Below, piece by piece: positions 1-9,354 of a stretch of DNA of 64,000 bases. Source of the DNA: Gammaproteobacteria bacterium (GTDB lineage Bacteria > Pseudomonadota > Gammaproteobacteria > UBA4575); contig JAWPMW010000001.1 of assembly GCA_033344735.1 (NCBI GenBank), forward strand, positions 1,118,171-1,182,170. Direction: 5' to 3'. The notes below the pieces were generated by a model. It did no database searches, had not been told where the DNA came from, and saw only the letters and a program-made list of their open reading frames with translations. Made by a program: the position numbers and the translations under genes. The first letter of the stretch is position 1; the number at the start of each line of letters is the position of its first letter.

Positions 1-176
1 GCACCGATTGACATCGAAGAAGCTGCTTTTCCGACTGCAATCAAATGGTATTCACCTGACAAAGAGTTATTCTCTAAGAATTCTATAACTGCATTATTCC
101 CTTTGACGCGTGAAACTCCAGCCTCAAATATTTCAAGCACTTGATCACGCGCTTGTTCAAGTTGTTTTGCGTCCAT
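1..176 (-). CDS. Glycerate 2-kinase (MOFRL/GckA type), N-terminal part only
   Basis: This gene starts with ATG at 176 and runs leftward off the window, so only about 58 N-terminal residues are visible. The reading is open throughout. Near residues 46-58 it has a stretch LIAVGKAASSMSIG, which resembles the early GxGKAAxxM segment of glycerate 2-kinases of the MOFRL family (older domain name DUF4147). Those enzymes phosphorylate glycerate to 2-phosphoglycerate, feeding glycolysis through enolase. It is the last visible member of the leftward gene run that contains purF, separated from the L,D-transpeptidase gene by 90 bases. The assignment rests on one short motif and the general look of the N-terminus, so the family call is moderate. 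Confidence 0.6.
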   Translation of the reverse strand, partial: MDAKQLEQARDQVLEIFEAGVSRVKGNNAVIEFLENNSLSGEYHLIAVGKAASSMSIG

Positions 177-266
177 AAGATTACTTTTTACTAATTATAA
201 GAAAGGCGCGAGAATACAATAGAATATAGCTAGGTGCGAATAGTTTTAATTATTGTTAGAGAAATT

Positions 267-812
267 TTAAACGATATACACAAAAGTTCCGACAGATACC
301 TGCTGATAGAGGTCAATAATATCTGCATTGGACATACGAATACATCCATGTGATGCCGGTGTGCCTAACAGGCCTTCTTCGTGAGTACCGTGTATATAGA
401 TATAGCGTTGAAAAGAATCTACGCCTTCTCCACAGTTTTTATTTTCTTCCAATCCGTGAAGCCAAAGTATTCGAGTTAGAATTAAATCGCGCTCGGATGG
501 TTTAGCATCGTCAATGATTTCTGCAGTCTCACCCGAAGCTACTCGACCGACAAATATTTCATTAATTTGTTGCTGATCACCAATTTTTTCAGCGATTTGA
601 TGCGCGCCTAGTGGCGTCATAAAGCTATCCTGATGACATCCCATACCATACTTTGAAGTTGACACTGAGAACTGGCGTAGCTCAGCAGCATCTGCGATCA
701 TATAAAGAAGTTGACCGCCTGAGTCCACCAATAACCATGGTTCAGTGATTTGATTGGAAAATTTTTCCTCTAGCTTTAAACGAAGATTCTCCAAATTAGC
801 CGGCAGTTGCAT
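267..812 (-). CDS. L,D-transpeptidase (YkuD domain) without an obvious signal peptide
   Basis: The protein is about 181 residues. The catalytic YkuD signature lies near its C-terminus: a histidine in IHGTHEEG (residue about 141), followed about 14 residues later by SHGCIRMS, with the nucleophilic cysteine near 157. The family cross-links peptidoglycan 3-3 or attaches lipoproteins to it, normally in the periplasm. The frame also opens with TTG at 815, but ATG at 812 is the next codon and is preferred. The N-terminus (MQLPANLENLRLKLEEK) is charged and lacks a hydrophobic segment, so export is not evident. A ligand-binding LysM or PG-binding domain is also missing. It lies 16 bases after purF and is probably cotranscribed with it. 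Small leaderless ErfK/YbiS-like proteins occur in other gammaproteobacteria, and their role is unclear to me. Confidence 0.85.
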   Translation of the reverse strand: MQLPANLENLRLKLEEKFSNQITEPWLLVDSGGQLLYMIADAAELRQFSVSTSKYGMGCHQDSFMTPLGAHQIAEKIGDQQQINEIFVGRVASGETAEIIDDAKPSERDLILTRILWLHGLEENKNCGEGVDSFQRYIYIHGTHEEGLLGTPASHGCIRMSNADIIDLYQQVSVGTFVYIV

Positions 813-828
813 CAAAATGCGAATCTAC

Positions 829-2346
829 TTATAAATTATTAATCAAATCTACACTTGTATAGTCTTGCTGCTTACCCTGTTCTTGCTCAGCTTTACTTGC
901 ATCACTACGCACAACCTCTAAAGACCGGAGATATTCATCGCCGATCCCAGTGACATATTTTCCAGTAAAAACAGAGGTCTCAAACTGTTTTAGCTTTTTA
1001 TTTCCTTTTCGTACTGACCAAATTAAATCATCTATATTCTGATAAAATAATTTATCTGCACCTATCTCCTCACAAACCTCATCGACATTTTTCCCATGTG
1101 CAATTAACTCGGTTGCTGCAGGCATATCAATACCATATATATTCTGATAACGAACTGGCGGAGAAGCAGAGGCAAAGTAAACATTTTTGGCACCAGCTTC
1201 TCTAGCCATTTGAACAATTTCTTTTGAGGTTGTTCCACGTACAATAGAATCATCTACCAGCAAAACGTTTTTATTTTTGTACTCCAACCCAATTGGATTA
1301 AGTTTTTGACGCACAGATTTTTTACGCTGAGTTTGTCCAGGCATAATAAATGTTCGGCCTATGTATCGATTCTTAATAAACCCTTCACGATACTTGCACC
1401 CTATTACATGAGCCATTTCCAACGCTGCAGTTCGACTAGTATCTGGAATAGGAATCACTACGTCTATGTCATGCTCAGGCCAAGCTTTAAGTATTTTTTC
1501 CGCTAAACGCTGCCCCATACGCATACGTGCTTTTTGCACATAAACATTTTCAACTATCGAATCAGGTCGAGCAAAGTACACATACTCAAAAATACATGGT
1601 GAATATATACCTTCATCGACACATACTTGAGAATGAAATTGTCCCTGCTGATCAATAAGAATAGCTTCACCAGGTTTTACATCGCGCACTAACTCGTATC
1701 CCAGCACATCTAACGCGACACTTTCGGATGCAACCATATACTGAACGCCTTTTTTAGTTTCTTTAACACCATAAACTAAGGGGCGTATACCATAAGGATC
1801 GCGAAATGCCAAAATTCCCATACCACAAATCATTGATACCACGGCATAGGCACCTTCACATCGCCGATGCACTCCTCGTACTGCATCAAATATCGTCCTG
1901 GGTGATAATTGTCTCTGCCCAGAATAAAGTAACTCATGCGCAAGTACGTTCAATAATATTTCTGAGTCTGAGTTAGTATTAATATGGCGGCGGTCATCAA
2001 GATACAATTCTTGTTTTAAATCTTCAGCATTTGTCAGATTTCCGTTATGACCTAAGCTCAAGCCGTATGGAGAATTTACATAAAATGGTTGTGCTTCTGC
2101 TGAAGAAGAACTTCCAGCAGTTGGATATCGAACATGTGCTATGCCCATGCTACCTTGCATCTGCTGCATATGACGATCCTGGAATACGTCTCGCACCAGG
2201 CCGTTGCCTTTACGTTGATAAATGCGGTTACCTTCCGAAGTAGCGATACCAGCAGCGTCTTGCCCGCGATGTTGTAATACCGTCAGACCATCGTACAACT
2301 CTTGATTAAGCTGTTGACTACCTATTATTCCTACGATTCCACACAT
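829..2346 (-). CDS. purF: Amidophosphoribosyltransferase
   Basis: PurF makes 5-phosphoribosylamine from PRPP and glutamine, the committed step of purine synthesis. The protein is 505 residues, the usual length. It begins MCGIVGIIG, so removal of Met exposes the N-terminal nucleophile cysteine of class II glutamine amidotransferases. HRGQDAAGI follows in the glutaminase domain. The PRPP-binding motif [14 protein letters not shown] lies near residues 359-372 of the C-terminal phosphoribosyltransferase domain. The gene follows cvpA by 9 bases, the classic cvpA-purF arrangement, and the dedD-like and folC genes lie upstream, as in E. coli and Pseudomonas. Confidence 0.98.
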   Translation of the reverse strand: MCGIVGIIGSQQLNQELYDGLTVLQHRGQDAAGIATSEGNRIYQRKGNGLVRDVFQDRHMQQMQGSMGIAHVRYPTAGSSSSAEAQPFYVNSPYGLSLGHNGNLTNAEDLKQELYLDDRRHINTNSDSEILLNVLAHELLYSGQRQLSPRTIFDAVRGVHRRCEGAYAVVSMICGMGILAFRDPYGIRPLVYGVKETKKGVQYMVASESVALDVLGYELVRDVKPGEAILIDQQGQFHSQVCVDEGIYSPCIFEYVYFARPDSIVENVYVQKARMRMGQRLAEKILKAWPEHDIDVVIPIPDTSRTAALEMAHVIGCKYREGFIKNRYIGRTFIMPGQTQRKKSVRQKLNPIGLEYKNKNVLLVDDSIVRGTTSKEIVQMAREAGAKNVYFASASPPVRYQNIYGIDMPAATELIAHGKNVDEVCEEIGADKLFYQNIDDLIWSVRKGNKKLKQFETSVFTGKYVTGIGDEYLRSLEVVRSDASKAEQEQGKQQDYTSVDLINNL

Positions 2347-2355
2347 ATTAGTTCT

Positions 2356-2922
2356 CTATAGCTGAATATCGGCACTGGGTACTTCAGCAGGCAGTCTAAA
2401 CTGCTGTGCATATCGTTCAGGTAACTGAGCGACTACCCACACTGCCGCATGTTCAAACGGTTTAATAAATCGCGATGATTGCCAGGATGTCGTTTGATGC
2501 AATGTGGTAAACGCTGAAGCTGTCATAATCAAAATAGTTGTAATCACGGAGGCTCGTAACATACCAAACACCATCCCAAGCATACGATCTACACCTTTTA
2601 GTATCTGTGCTTTCATAATTTGACTGAGCACAAAGTTAATTAACGCACCAAACACCAATACGCCTACCATGATTAACACAAAGGCTATGCCAACACGAAT
2701 ATTAGTGCCAAATTCCTTTTCGCCAAATGACAGGCTTGTACTATCAATTGCCTCAGGAAGCAAAAATGAGACTTGTTCAGACTGACTAAGCGCCAACCAA
2801 ATAGCAGCTACCCAAGTCACAATTGATACTGCTTCACGCACAAACCCTCTTAACAGGGCAATAGTTGTCGAAATCAAAAAAATGACAACAATGATTATAT
2901 CTATCCAAGTGATATCAGCCAT
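2356..2922 (-). CDS. cvpA: CvpA family inner-membrane protein
   Basis: This is a 188-residue hydrophobic protein with about four membrane segments: near residues 8-25, 30-46, a third around 77-100, and a fourth around 115-138. The N-terminus DITWIDIIIVVIFLISTTIALLRG-like pattern (a helix followed by a charged RGFVREA turn) is characteristic of CvpA. The family was named for colicin V production and has since been linked to envelope homeostasis. Its biochemical activity is not known. It is sandwiched between the SPOR protein and purF with gaps of 18 and 9 bases, so it is almost certainly in the same transcript. Confidence 0.95.
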   Translation of the reverse strand: MADITWIDIIIVVIFLISTTIALLRGFVREAVSIVTWVAAIWLALSQSEQVSFLLPEAIDSTSLSFGEKEFGTNIRVGIAFVLIMVGVLVFGALINFVLSQIMKAQILKGVDRMLGMVFGMLRASVITTILIMTASAFTTLHQTTSWQSSRFIKPFEHAAVWVVAQLPERYAQQFRLPAEVPSADIQL

Positions 2923-2940
2923 GTATTTATTATTTTTTAA

Positions 2941-3486
2941 TTATCCAGCTGTACGTGGATGTCTAGTTACAAACGCTGCCTCTAACTTCATTTTCTTTCG
3001 CAAACTATCCCTAATCTTTGTTGCCTCATCTTGCGAGATAACAGGACCAACTTTGACTCTATAATAGTCTTTACCGTTATTCGAGCCAACCTCAACCAAT
3101 GCATCATAACCCGCATCAACAAGTTGTTTTTGCATGGCCAAAGCTTTTGTCTTTTCACCAAATGCACCTACTTGGACTACCCAACTTAACAGCTCTGATT
3201 TAGTATCAGCACTCACAACCACCTCTGGCACAATATTATTAGCTGCATCCGTGTCTTGATGGCTGGCTGTAGTATCTTGACCAGAATAAGTATGTTCTGG
3301 CGCTGGCGTTTGCACCTGACTATCAAGCTCATCAGAAAATACCAGCGTGGGTTCTGGCGGCATTTCCATATCGATCTTTGTCACAGATTCTTGCCCAGAA
3401 CCATCTAGAATCATGGGTATAAAAATAACCGCCAATGACAACAATACAGTGGCACCAACGATTCTATATTTAAGCGTTGAATCCAC
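2941..3486 (-). CDS. dedD: SPOR-domain cell-division protein (DedD-like)
   Basis: The 181-residue protein has one membrane helix at residues 9-27 (IVGATVLLSLAVIFIPMIL). A low-complexity periplasmic linker rich in T, P, Q and D follows, then a C-terminal SPOR domain from about residue 103 (SWVVQVGAFGEKTKA to the end). SPOR domains bind glycan strands stripped of stem peptides at the division site. Such anchored proteins help septation. The position folC-dedD-cvpA-purF is the standard gammaproteobacterial context for DedD. The start is GTG at 3486. No clear Shine-Dalgarno sequence precedes it, but the N-terminal sequence MDSTLKYRIVGATV matches the family well. Confidence 0.92.
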   Translation of the reverse strand: MDSTLKYRIVGATVLLSLAVIFIPMILDGSGQESVTKIDMEMPPEPTLVFSDELDSQVQTPAPEHTYSGQDTTASHQDTDAANNIVPEVVVSADTKSELLSWVVQVGAFGEKTKALAMQKQLVDAGYDALVEVGSNNGKDYYRVKVGPVISQDEATKIRDSLRKKMKLEAAFVTRHPRTAG

Positions 3487-3587
3487 TATTTTAGTAAGTT
3501 TGGTAAATGCAATTCATATCCATATTCTACATAAACCATGTGACACATGCGAAGCTTGTATGAACTATCGTTAATATTGAAAAATAT

Positions 3588-4850
3588 TTATGATTCACTA
3601 GCAAGTACTTCAGAAACAGTAAAAATCGAACCAAAGACTATAATTCGATCACCCTCGCAGGCATCTATCTGTGCTTGCGAATACGCATGTTCCACTGATT
3701 CAAACACTTTCACACTGATATCTGAGCTTTGTTTCATAAGTGACTGTTCCACCTTATCTACTTGCATACGTCGCGGTGAATTAACTTGCGATATATACCA
3801 ATTATCTATGTGAGAGTGCATCAATGAAACTATTCCATCAACATCTTTATCACTTAAAATTGCAAACACCGCAATTGTCTTTTGAGGCCTAGGTAGCGCC
3901 ATTAGATTCTCAGCCAATATCTTTGCACTATCGAAATTATGTGCAACATCCAAAATAATTTCACAATCCTTTACAATGCGTTGAAATCTTCCTTCTAGGG
4001 TCACTTCACGCAGGCCAGTCTCTATAGCATCTGCATTCAAAGGTAACTTATCGCTTAAACAATACAAACCCATAATCACGCTAGCCGCATTTCTGATTTG
4101 TACTGCGCCAGAAAGATTAGGCAATGGCAGGCCATGAATCTCATAGCCGTCCGTCAAGAAAGACCACGATGTTTTTGCAACTTTATAGCTAAAATCTGCA
4201 TTCAACTGAAACAAGTCAGCGTTAATTTTTTGAGCTGACTGCGAAATCGAATTAGGTGGATCTATATCACCACAGATTGCAGGCGTGTTAGCGCGGAAAA
4301 TTCCTGCTTTTTCGTAACCAATTAATTCTCTGGTGTCACCCAGCCACTCAGTATGATCCAAGCCTATACTTGTAACGAATGCCAAATCGTTATCAATAAT
4401 ATTAGTCGCATCTAAACGCCCACCCAAACCAACTTCTAGGATGGCTACATCGACTTTATTTTCATGGAAAATATCTAACGCAGTTAAAGTAGCAAATTCA
4501 AAAAAACTTAAACTAATGTCACCTCGCGCACTATTAATTTTTTCAAAGGACTGACACAACTGCTTATCATTAACACATCTCAAACCAATTCTTATACGTT
4601 CATTATAGTGAACAATATGTGGAGAAGTGTAAGTGCCGACTTTATATCCGCCGTGATGCAGTATTGCACTTAACATCGCTACAGCAGAACCTTTACCATT
4701 TGTACCCGCAACAGTAATAACGGGAAAAGGACACTCAAGAAGATTTAGACGTTTTGCAACAGTTTCGACTCTGTCTAGGCCTAATTCAATTTCACGAGCA
4801 TGTAATGTTGTTTGCCACGCCAACCAATCTTCTAAGGTGTTATATTTCAT
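3588..4850 (-). CDS. folC: Bifunctional dihydrofolate synthase / folylpolyglutamate synthase
   Basis: FolC adds glutamate to dihydropteroate and then extends the polyglutamate tail of folates. The Mur-ligase-type ATP loop GTNGKGS lies at residues 49-55, and the family pattern LGGRLDATN follows. The open frame begins at TTG 4862, but ATG at 4850 gives a 420-residue protein starting MKYNTLEDWLAWQ. That aligns with the usual family start (a short leader before the LxxWL segment), so 4850 is chosen. The gene follows accD by 59 bases, as in many gammaproteobacteria, and is followed by the dedD-like gene after a 101-base gap. Confidence 0.96.
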   Translation of the reverse strand: MKYNTLEDWLAWQTTLHAREIELGLDRVETVAKRLNLLECPFPVITVAGTNGKGSAVAMLSAILHHGGYKVGTYTSPHIVHYNERIRIGLRCVNDKQLCQSFEKINSARGDISLSFFEFATLTALDIFHENKVDVAILEVGLGGRLDATNIIDNDLAFVTSIGLDHTEWLGDTRELIGYEKAGIFRANTPAICGDIDPPNSISQSAQKINADLFQLNADFSYKVAKTSWSFLTDGYEIHGLPLPNLSGAVQIRNAASVIMGLYCLSDKLPLNADAIETGLREVTLEGRFQRIVKDCEIILDVAHNFDSAKILAENLMALPRPQKTIAVFAILSDKDVDGIVSLMHSHIDNWYISQVNSPRRMQVDKVEQSLMKQSSDISVKVFESVEHAYSQAQIDACEGDRIIVFGSIFTVSEVLASES

Positions 4851-4909
4851 TGCATCAAGCAATTCAAAATAAGAACTAAAATTGCCATGCTAATTATAAC
4901 GGCAAGAAT

Positions 4910-5767
4910 TTATACGATGCGATCAGTTAAAATATGCAGCAAATTATGAATACGATCGCGCATGTCTTTTCTTTCAACGATCATATCAATTGCTCCGTGC
5001 TCTAATAAGAATTCACTTCGCTGAAAACCTTCAGGCAATGTTTCACGCACGGTTTGTTGAATTACTCTTGGGCCAGCAAAGCCTATAAGCGCATTTGGCT
5101 CTGCGATATGCACATCACCCAACATCGCAAAGCTTGCAGAGACTCCACCCATTGTTGGGTCAGTTAATACAGAAACAAAAGGCAAACGTTGTTCCGATAA
5201 TCGCGTTAGTGCAGCACTTGTTTTAGCCATCTGCATTAATGACATTAATGCTTCTTGCATGCGCGCACCACCACTAGTAGAAAAGCATATAAAGGGAATA
5301 CTTTCAGCAATACTCTTCTTAACCCCCATCAAAAAGCGCTCGCCAACAACAGAGCCCATAGACCCACCCATAAAACTAAATTCAAATGCCGCAACAACAA
5401 CAGGCATCCCTTTTAGTTTTCCATGAGAAACAACTAGGGCATCTTTCTCACCGGTACTTTTAGTAGCCGCAGAAAGGCGATCTTTATATTTCTTCGAATC
5501 CTTAAACTTCAGAAAATCTTTAGGCTCTAATTCGGAACCTATTTCTTGTTGGTCTCCATCATCAAGAAAGTAACTGACACGACTACGCGCACTGATTCGC
5601 AAATGATGACCACACTTTGGACATACTTGTAGATTACGCTCTAGCTCCGCACCGTATAGTACTGCGCTACAACTTGGGCATTTATCCCATAGACCTTCAG
5701 GCACTTTTCGCTTAGACGTACTTTCAGTACGAATTTGCGACGGCATTAGTTTCTCTAGCCAGCTCAT
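4910..5767 (-). CDS. accD: Acetyl-CoA carboxylase carboxyltransferase subunit beta
   Basis: AccD pairs with AccA to transfer the carboxyl group from biotin to acetyl-CoA, the first step of fatty-acid synthesis. The 285-residue protein has the N-terminal zinc ribbon, with cysteines at 30, 33, 49 and 52 (CPSC and CPKC). The crotonase-fold carboxyltransferase domain follows and includes the segments [12 protein letters not shown] and [12 protein letters not shown]. Its partner accA is also in the window, at 56441-57397, in a separate cluster. accD lies between trpA and folC on the same strand. Confidence 0.98.
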   Translation of the reverse strand: MSWLEKLMPSQIRTESTSKRKVPEGLWDKCPSCSAVLYGAELERNLQVCPKCGHHLRISARSRVSYFLDDGDQQEIGSELEPKDFLKFKDSKKYKDRLSAATKSTGEKDALVVSHGKLKGMPVVVAAFEFSFMGGSMGSVVGERFLMGVKKSIAESIPFICFSTSGGARMQEALMSLMQMAKTSAALTRLSEQRLPFVSVLTDPTMGGVSASFAMLGDVHIAEPNALIGFAGPRVIQQTVRETLPEGFQRSEFLLEHGAIDMIVERKDMRDRIHNLLHILTDRIV

Positions 5768-5820
5768 ATTATTTTAATTTTACCAGATAAATTGATTAGG
5801 GAAATTAAATTGAAATTTAG

Positions 5821-6645
5821 TTAAGCTATATTTTGAACAGATTGGCTATTATCCAACGCATTCTTAATATCGTGCAACAAAGTTTTAACCTTACCGACCG
5901 CCGTAGGTAAATCATCCCCATATTCTGCAATAATTGAGACAATAGCACTGCCTACTACCACCGCATTACTACAGTCAGCAACCATACGTGCGGTTTTTGC
6001 ATCTTTAATTCCAAATCCAACGGCAACTGGAATATCTGTATGTTTTCTAATCTGGGTGACTTTTTCTTCTACACTCGCTACATCAATCTGACTAGCACCT
6101 GTAATTCCCTTGAAAGAGACGTAATAAAGGAATCCCGAAGCCAGATCAGTAATCATTTGCACACGTTTATCTTTTGTTGTTGGTGCTAATAAATAAATGG
6201 TGTCTATATTCTGCGCTTTATAAATTGAAGCCATTTGCTGACTTTCTTCCGGCGGCAAATCAACCGTTATAACACCATCCACCAAGCCTGTAACAGTTTG
6301 CGCAAACTTCTCTACACCAAATATCTCTATTGGATTTTGATATCCCATTAATACAATGGGTGTAGTCGAATTCGTTTCACGAAATTGCTTAACAATATTT
6401 ATCACATCATGTAACGAAGTCTCATGTTTCAGCGCACGTTCACAGGCAAGTTGTATCACAGGACCATCTGCCATTGGATCAGAAAAAGGTATTCCCAATT
6501 CAATTATATCGCTACCAGCATCTGTCAGAGCATGCATCAACTCTAATGTATGTGATGGGTGAGGATCTCCAGCAGTAATATAACTAATAAGTGCCTTTTG
6601 GTTGCTTTGTTGAAGTTGCTCAAAGCATGTGTGTATACGACTCAC
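5821..6645 (-). CDS. trpA: Tryptophan synthase alpha subunit
   Basis: TrpA is the alpha subunit of tryptophan synthase and cleaves indole-3-glycerol phosphate to indole and glyceraldehyde 3-phosphate. The 274-residue TIM-barrel protein keeps the catalytic residues Glu49 ([11 protein letters not shown]) and Asp60 (PMADGPVIQ), with numbering as in well-studied TrpA proteins. The start codon is GTG at 6645, which overlaps the trpB stop as GTGA, a four-base overlap typical of translational coupling between equimolar subunits. Confidence 0.98.
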   Translation of the reverse strand: MSRIHTCFEQLQQSNQKALISYITAGDPHPSHTLELMHALTDAGSDIIELGIPFSDPMADGPVIQLACERALKHETSLHDVINIVKQFRETNSTTPIVLMGYQNPIEIFGVEKFAQTVTGLVDGVITVDLPPEESQQMASIYKAQNIDTIYLLAPTTKDKRVQMITDLASGFLYYVSFKGITGASQIDVASVEEKVTQIRKHTDIPVAVGFGIKDAKTARMVADCSNAVVVGSAIVSIIAEYGDDLPTAVGKVKTLLHDIKNALDNSQSVQNIA

Positions 6646-7868
6646 AACTCAATCCCCTCTATGCCTGCCACAGTATTGATATCTTTATCTCCACGTCCAG
6701 ACAAATTAACAATTATAGATTGATCTTTATCCATCATTTTTGCCAGTTTTTGGGCGTAGGCAACAGCATGACTACTTTCTAATGCAGGAATAATACCTTC
6801 AACGCGTGTCAACTCATGGAACGCAGCAAGAGCTTCCTCGTCAGTCACAGAAACATACTCAACACTACCCTCATCTTTTAACCATGAATGCTCAGGTCCC
6901 ACACCTGGGTAGTCTAATCCCGCTGAAATTGAATGTGTTTCAATAATTTGACCATTATTATCTTCCATAAGATAAGTGCGATTACCATGTAACACCCCAG
7001 GGCTTCCTGCATTTAATGGCGCAGAGTGACGTCCAGTTTCTATCCCATCTCCACCAGCTTCTACACCATATTTTTTAACTTCCTTGTCTGATAAAAATGG
7101 ATGAAATAAACCTATTGCATTTGAACCTCCACCCACACATGCAACCAGAGCATCAGGTAACTTACTTGTTTGCGTTAAGCTTTGCTCACGTGCTTCGCGA
7201 CCAATAACAGTTTGGAAATCACGCACTAATAATGGATAAGGATGTGGACCAGCAACAGTACCTATAATATAAAAAGTATTGTCGACATTAGTCACCCAGT
7301 CTCGCAGCGCTTCATTTAAAGCATCTTTCAATGTTCTCGAACCTGATGTGACAGGAACAACAGTAGCGCCCAACAAGCGCATGCGAAAAACATTAGGCGC
7401 TTGCCGCTGAATATCATCTGCACCCATATAAACAACACACTCTAAACCTAGGCGTGCGGCAATAGTGGCACTTGCTACTCCATGTTGACCCGCACCCGTT
7501 TCTGCAATGATTCGAGTTTTACCCATACGCTTAGCGAGCAATGCTTGGCCTATGGTATTGTTAATTTTATGCGCGCCCGTGTGATTGAGATCTTCTCGCT
7601 TAAGATAGACCTGAGCGCCTCCCCAAAGCTTTGTTAATCTTTCTGCATGATAGAGCGGGCTTGGACGTCCCACATAATAAGCAAGGTCATCATCAAACTC
7701 TTTTTGAAATGCAGGATCATCTTTGCTAGCAAGATAAGCTGTCTCAAGTTCCTCCAAAGGAGTCATTAATGTTTCCGCAACAAAACGTCCACCGTAAATA
7801 CCAAAATGGCCATCCTTATCAGGCATCGTGGTTGCGTTCACTGTGTTTTCTTTTACGTTAACGTTCAT
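6642..7868 (-). CDS. trpB: Tryptophan synthase beta subunit
   Basis: TrpB is PLP-dependent and condenses indole with serine. The Schiff-base lysine is Lys101 in HTGAHKINN, and the phosphate-binding loop GGGSNAIG is present. ATG at 7868 was chosen over ATG at 7898 because GAGAAG sits just upstream as a ribosome-binding site. The resulting 408-residue protein has a short leader before the conserved [10 protein letters not shown]. This start overlaps the trpF stop by 11 bases; the farther start would overlap by 41. No trpE, trpG, trpD or trpC is in the window, so the pathway is split. Confidence 0.97.
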   Translation of the reverse strand: MNVNVKENTVNATTMPDKDGHFGIYGGRFVAETLMTPLEELETAYLASKDDPAFQKEFDDDLAYYVGRPSPLYHAERLTKLWGGAQVYLKREDLNHTGAHKINNTIGQALLAKRMGKTRIIAETGAGQHGVASATIAARLGLECVVYMGADDIQRQAPNVFRMRLLGATVVPVTSGSRTLKDALNEALRDWVTNVDNTFYIIGTVAGPHPYPLLVRDFQTVIGREAREQSLTQTSKLPDALVACVGGGSNAIGLFHPFLSDKEVKKYGVEAGGDGIETGRHSAPLNAGSPGVLHGNRTYLMEDNNGQIIETHSISAGLDYPGVGPEHSWLKDEGSVEYVSVTDEEALAAFHELTRVEGIIPALESSHAVAYAQKLAKMMDKDQSIIVNLSGRGDKDINTVAGIEGIEL

Positions 7869-8481
7869 CTGCTTCTCGCACTGAACTGACAAAATCATTC
7901 ATTTTATTAATATCTTTTATTCCTTTGGCTGATTCAATTCCACTACTGACATCAACAGCATATGGGCGAACTTGCTTAATCGCGGCAGCCACATTTTCAG
8001 AGCTTAGGCCACCAGCAAGAATTATTGGCTTTTGTATTGTTGGGATATTTTCCCAATTAAACTGCTTACCAGAACCGCCCGGCTGCCCTACTTCATTACT
8101 ATCAAGCAATAAAGCTGAGGCGGAAGGGTAGTCCAGCTCAGACATTGCCTGATGATCGCCACCCATAGCTACACTCTTTAAGTAAGGCAAACCAAACGAA
8201 GCGCAGAACTGCTCTGGCTCATCTCCGTGAAACTGGAGCATATCTAGTTGGATTTCGCCCAATAACGAGTTAATTGTACCCGCATCTTGATTCATGAATA
8301 ACCCTACACTAGTAATAAATGGCCCACAGCGATCAATTAACGTACATGCGTGTTGTACATCTATAGAACGTGGGCTAGTAGGGCAAAACACCAAGCCGAC
8401 TGCATCAATACCCAAATCTTGAGCCACATCCAGATCTTCAGGCCGAGTAATTCCACAAAATTTAATACGTGTGCGCGCCAT
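7858..8481 (-). CDS. trpF: Phosphoribosylanthranilate isomerase
   Basis: TrpF performs the Amadori rearrangement of phosphoribosylanthranilate in tryptophan synthesis. The 207-residue single-domain TIM barrel begins [15 protein letters not shown], which carries the catalytic cysteine in KFCGI. It ends with the phosphate-binding elements [11 protein letters not shown] and VDVSSGIES. It is a free-standing enzyme, not fused to TrpC, and lies between truA and trpB, the order used by Pseudomonas and Xanthomonas relatives. Confidence 0.97.
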   Translation of the reverse strand: MARTRIKFCGITRPEDLDVAQDLGIDAVGLVFCPTSPRSIDVQHACTLIDRCGPFITSVGLFMNQDAGTINSLLGEIQLDMLQFHGDEPEQFCASFGLPYLKSVAMGGDHQAMSELDYPSASALLLDSNEVGQPGGSGKQFNWENIPTIQKPIILAGGLSSENVAAAIKQVRPYAVDVSSGIESAKGIKDINKMNDFVSSVREADER

Positions 8482-8525
8482 CTTTTAGCTTCTTAATTGT
8501 TAACTCAAATAATTTTAGATGAATT

Positions 8526-9275
8526 TCATAGCTGATATTTTTGCTCATACAATACAGACATAAAATACAAACCCTGGGCAGGTGCCGTTACCCCACCACA
8601 AGCACGATCCTTTTTCATTAATACTCGCTGCGCCCACTGTGGAGAATTTTCATTCTTACCAATACTCATCAGCACGCCTGCTAAATTTCGTACCATATGA
8701 TGCAGGAATCCATTAGCTGTCACATCCATAATAATTAATGCCCCTTCTCGATGAATACGAAAATTTGAGATTTCTCGTATTGGACTTTTCGCTTGGCAAG
8801 ATAATGCTCGAAAGCTTGTAAAATCATGCTCCCCAACAAGGTAGTTAGCACCCTCTTGCATTAGATCTGCCTGCAGAGGCAATCTTTCCCACACTGCTCT
8901 CTTAGCAAGCAATGCGGAGCGCACTTTTTCATTTGCTATAATATAACGATAAGTACGTGAAAGTGCAGAAAAGCGTGCATGAAAATCTTCAGGCATAGGT
9001 TTAATTGACCTTAACACCACACTGGGTGGTAAATTTGCATTTATTCCTAACAACCAGGAACGCAAATCTCTGTTAGCATTAGTGTCAAAATGCATTACCT
9101 GTCCAAGCGCATGCACACCGGTATCTGTACGGCCTGCACAAGCTATTCCCACCTCATGGTTAGCGACTAGGCTGATTGCTCGCTCAACAGTTTCTTGCAC
9201 TGATGGCACATGCAACTGTCGCTGCCAGCCACAAAAATCACTACCATCGTACTCAACGATACCTGCAAATCTCAT
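8526..9275 (-). CDS. truA: tRNA pseudouridine(38-40) synthase
   Basis: TruA isomerises uridines 38-40 in the anticodon arm of many tRNAs. The 249-residue protein has the catalytic aspartate at residue 51 in the CAGRTDTGVHALGQV motif. The C-terminal FLHHMVRNLAGVLMSIG segment is characteristic of TruA. The gene is separated from fimV by the palindromic terminator at 9298-9329, so it probably has its own promoter or is reached only by read-through. Confidence 0.97.
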   Translation of the reverse strand: MRFAGIVEYDGSDFCGWQRQLHVPSVQETVERAISLVANHEVGIACAGRTDTGVHALGQVMHFDTNANRDLRSWLLGINANLPPSVVLRSIKPMPEDFHARFSALSRTYRYIIANEKVRSALLAKRAVWERLPLQADLMQEGANYLVGEHDFTSFRALSCQAKSPIREISNFRIHREGALIIMDVTANGFLHHMVRNLAGVLMSIGKNENSPQWAQRVLMKKDRACGGVTAPAQGLYFMSVLYEQKYQL

Positions 9276-9297
9276 ATTTTTTCTATCACTGAAACCA

Positions 9298-9329
9298 AGA
9301 AAGCCTCAGTGTATACACTGAGGCTTTCT
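9298..9329 (-). terminator. Strong palindromic terminator after fimV
   Basis: A perfect 32-base inverted repeat is centred between 9313 and 9314, with left arm AAGCCTCAGTG and right arm CACTGAGGCTT. It starts 26 bases past the fimV stop. Read leftward, the hairpin is followed by a moderately T-rich stretch (TTTCTTGGTTTC), and the A/T arms flank a GC core as in intrinsic terminators. It lies in the only sizeable gap between fimV and truA. Confidence 0.75.
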
Positions 9330-9354
9330 AAATCTTGTAGCTTAAAGTATAAGT

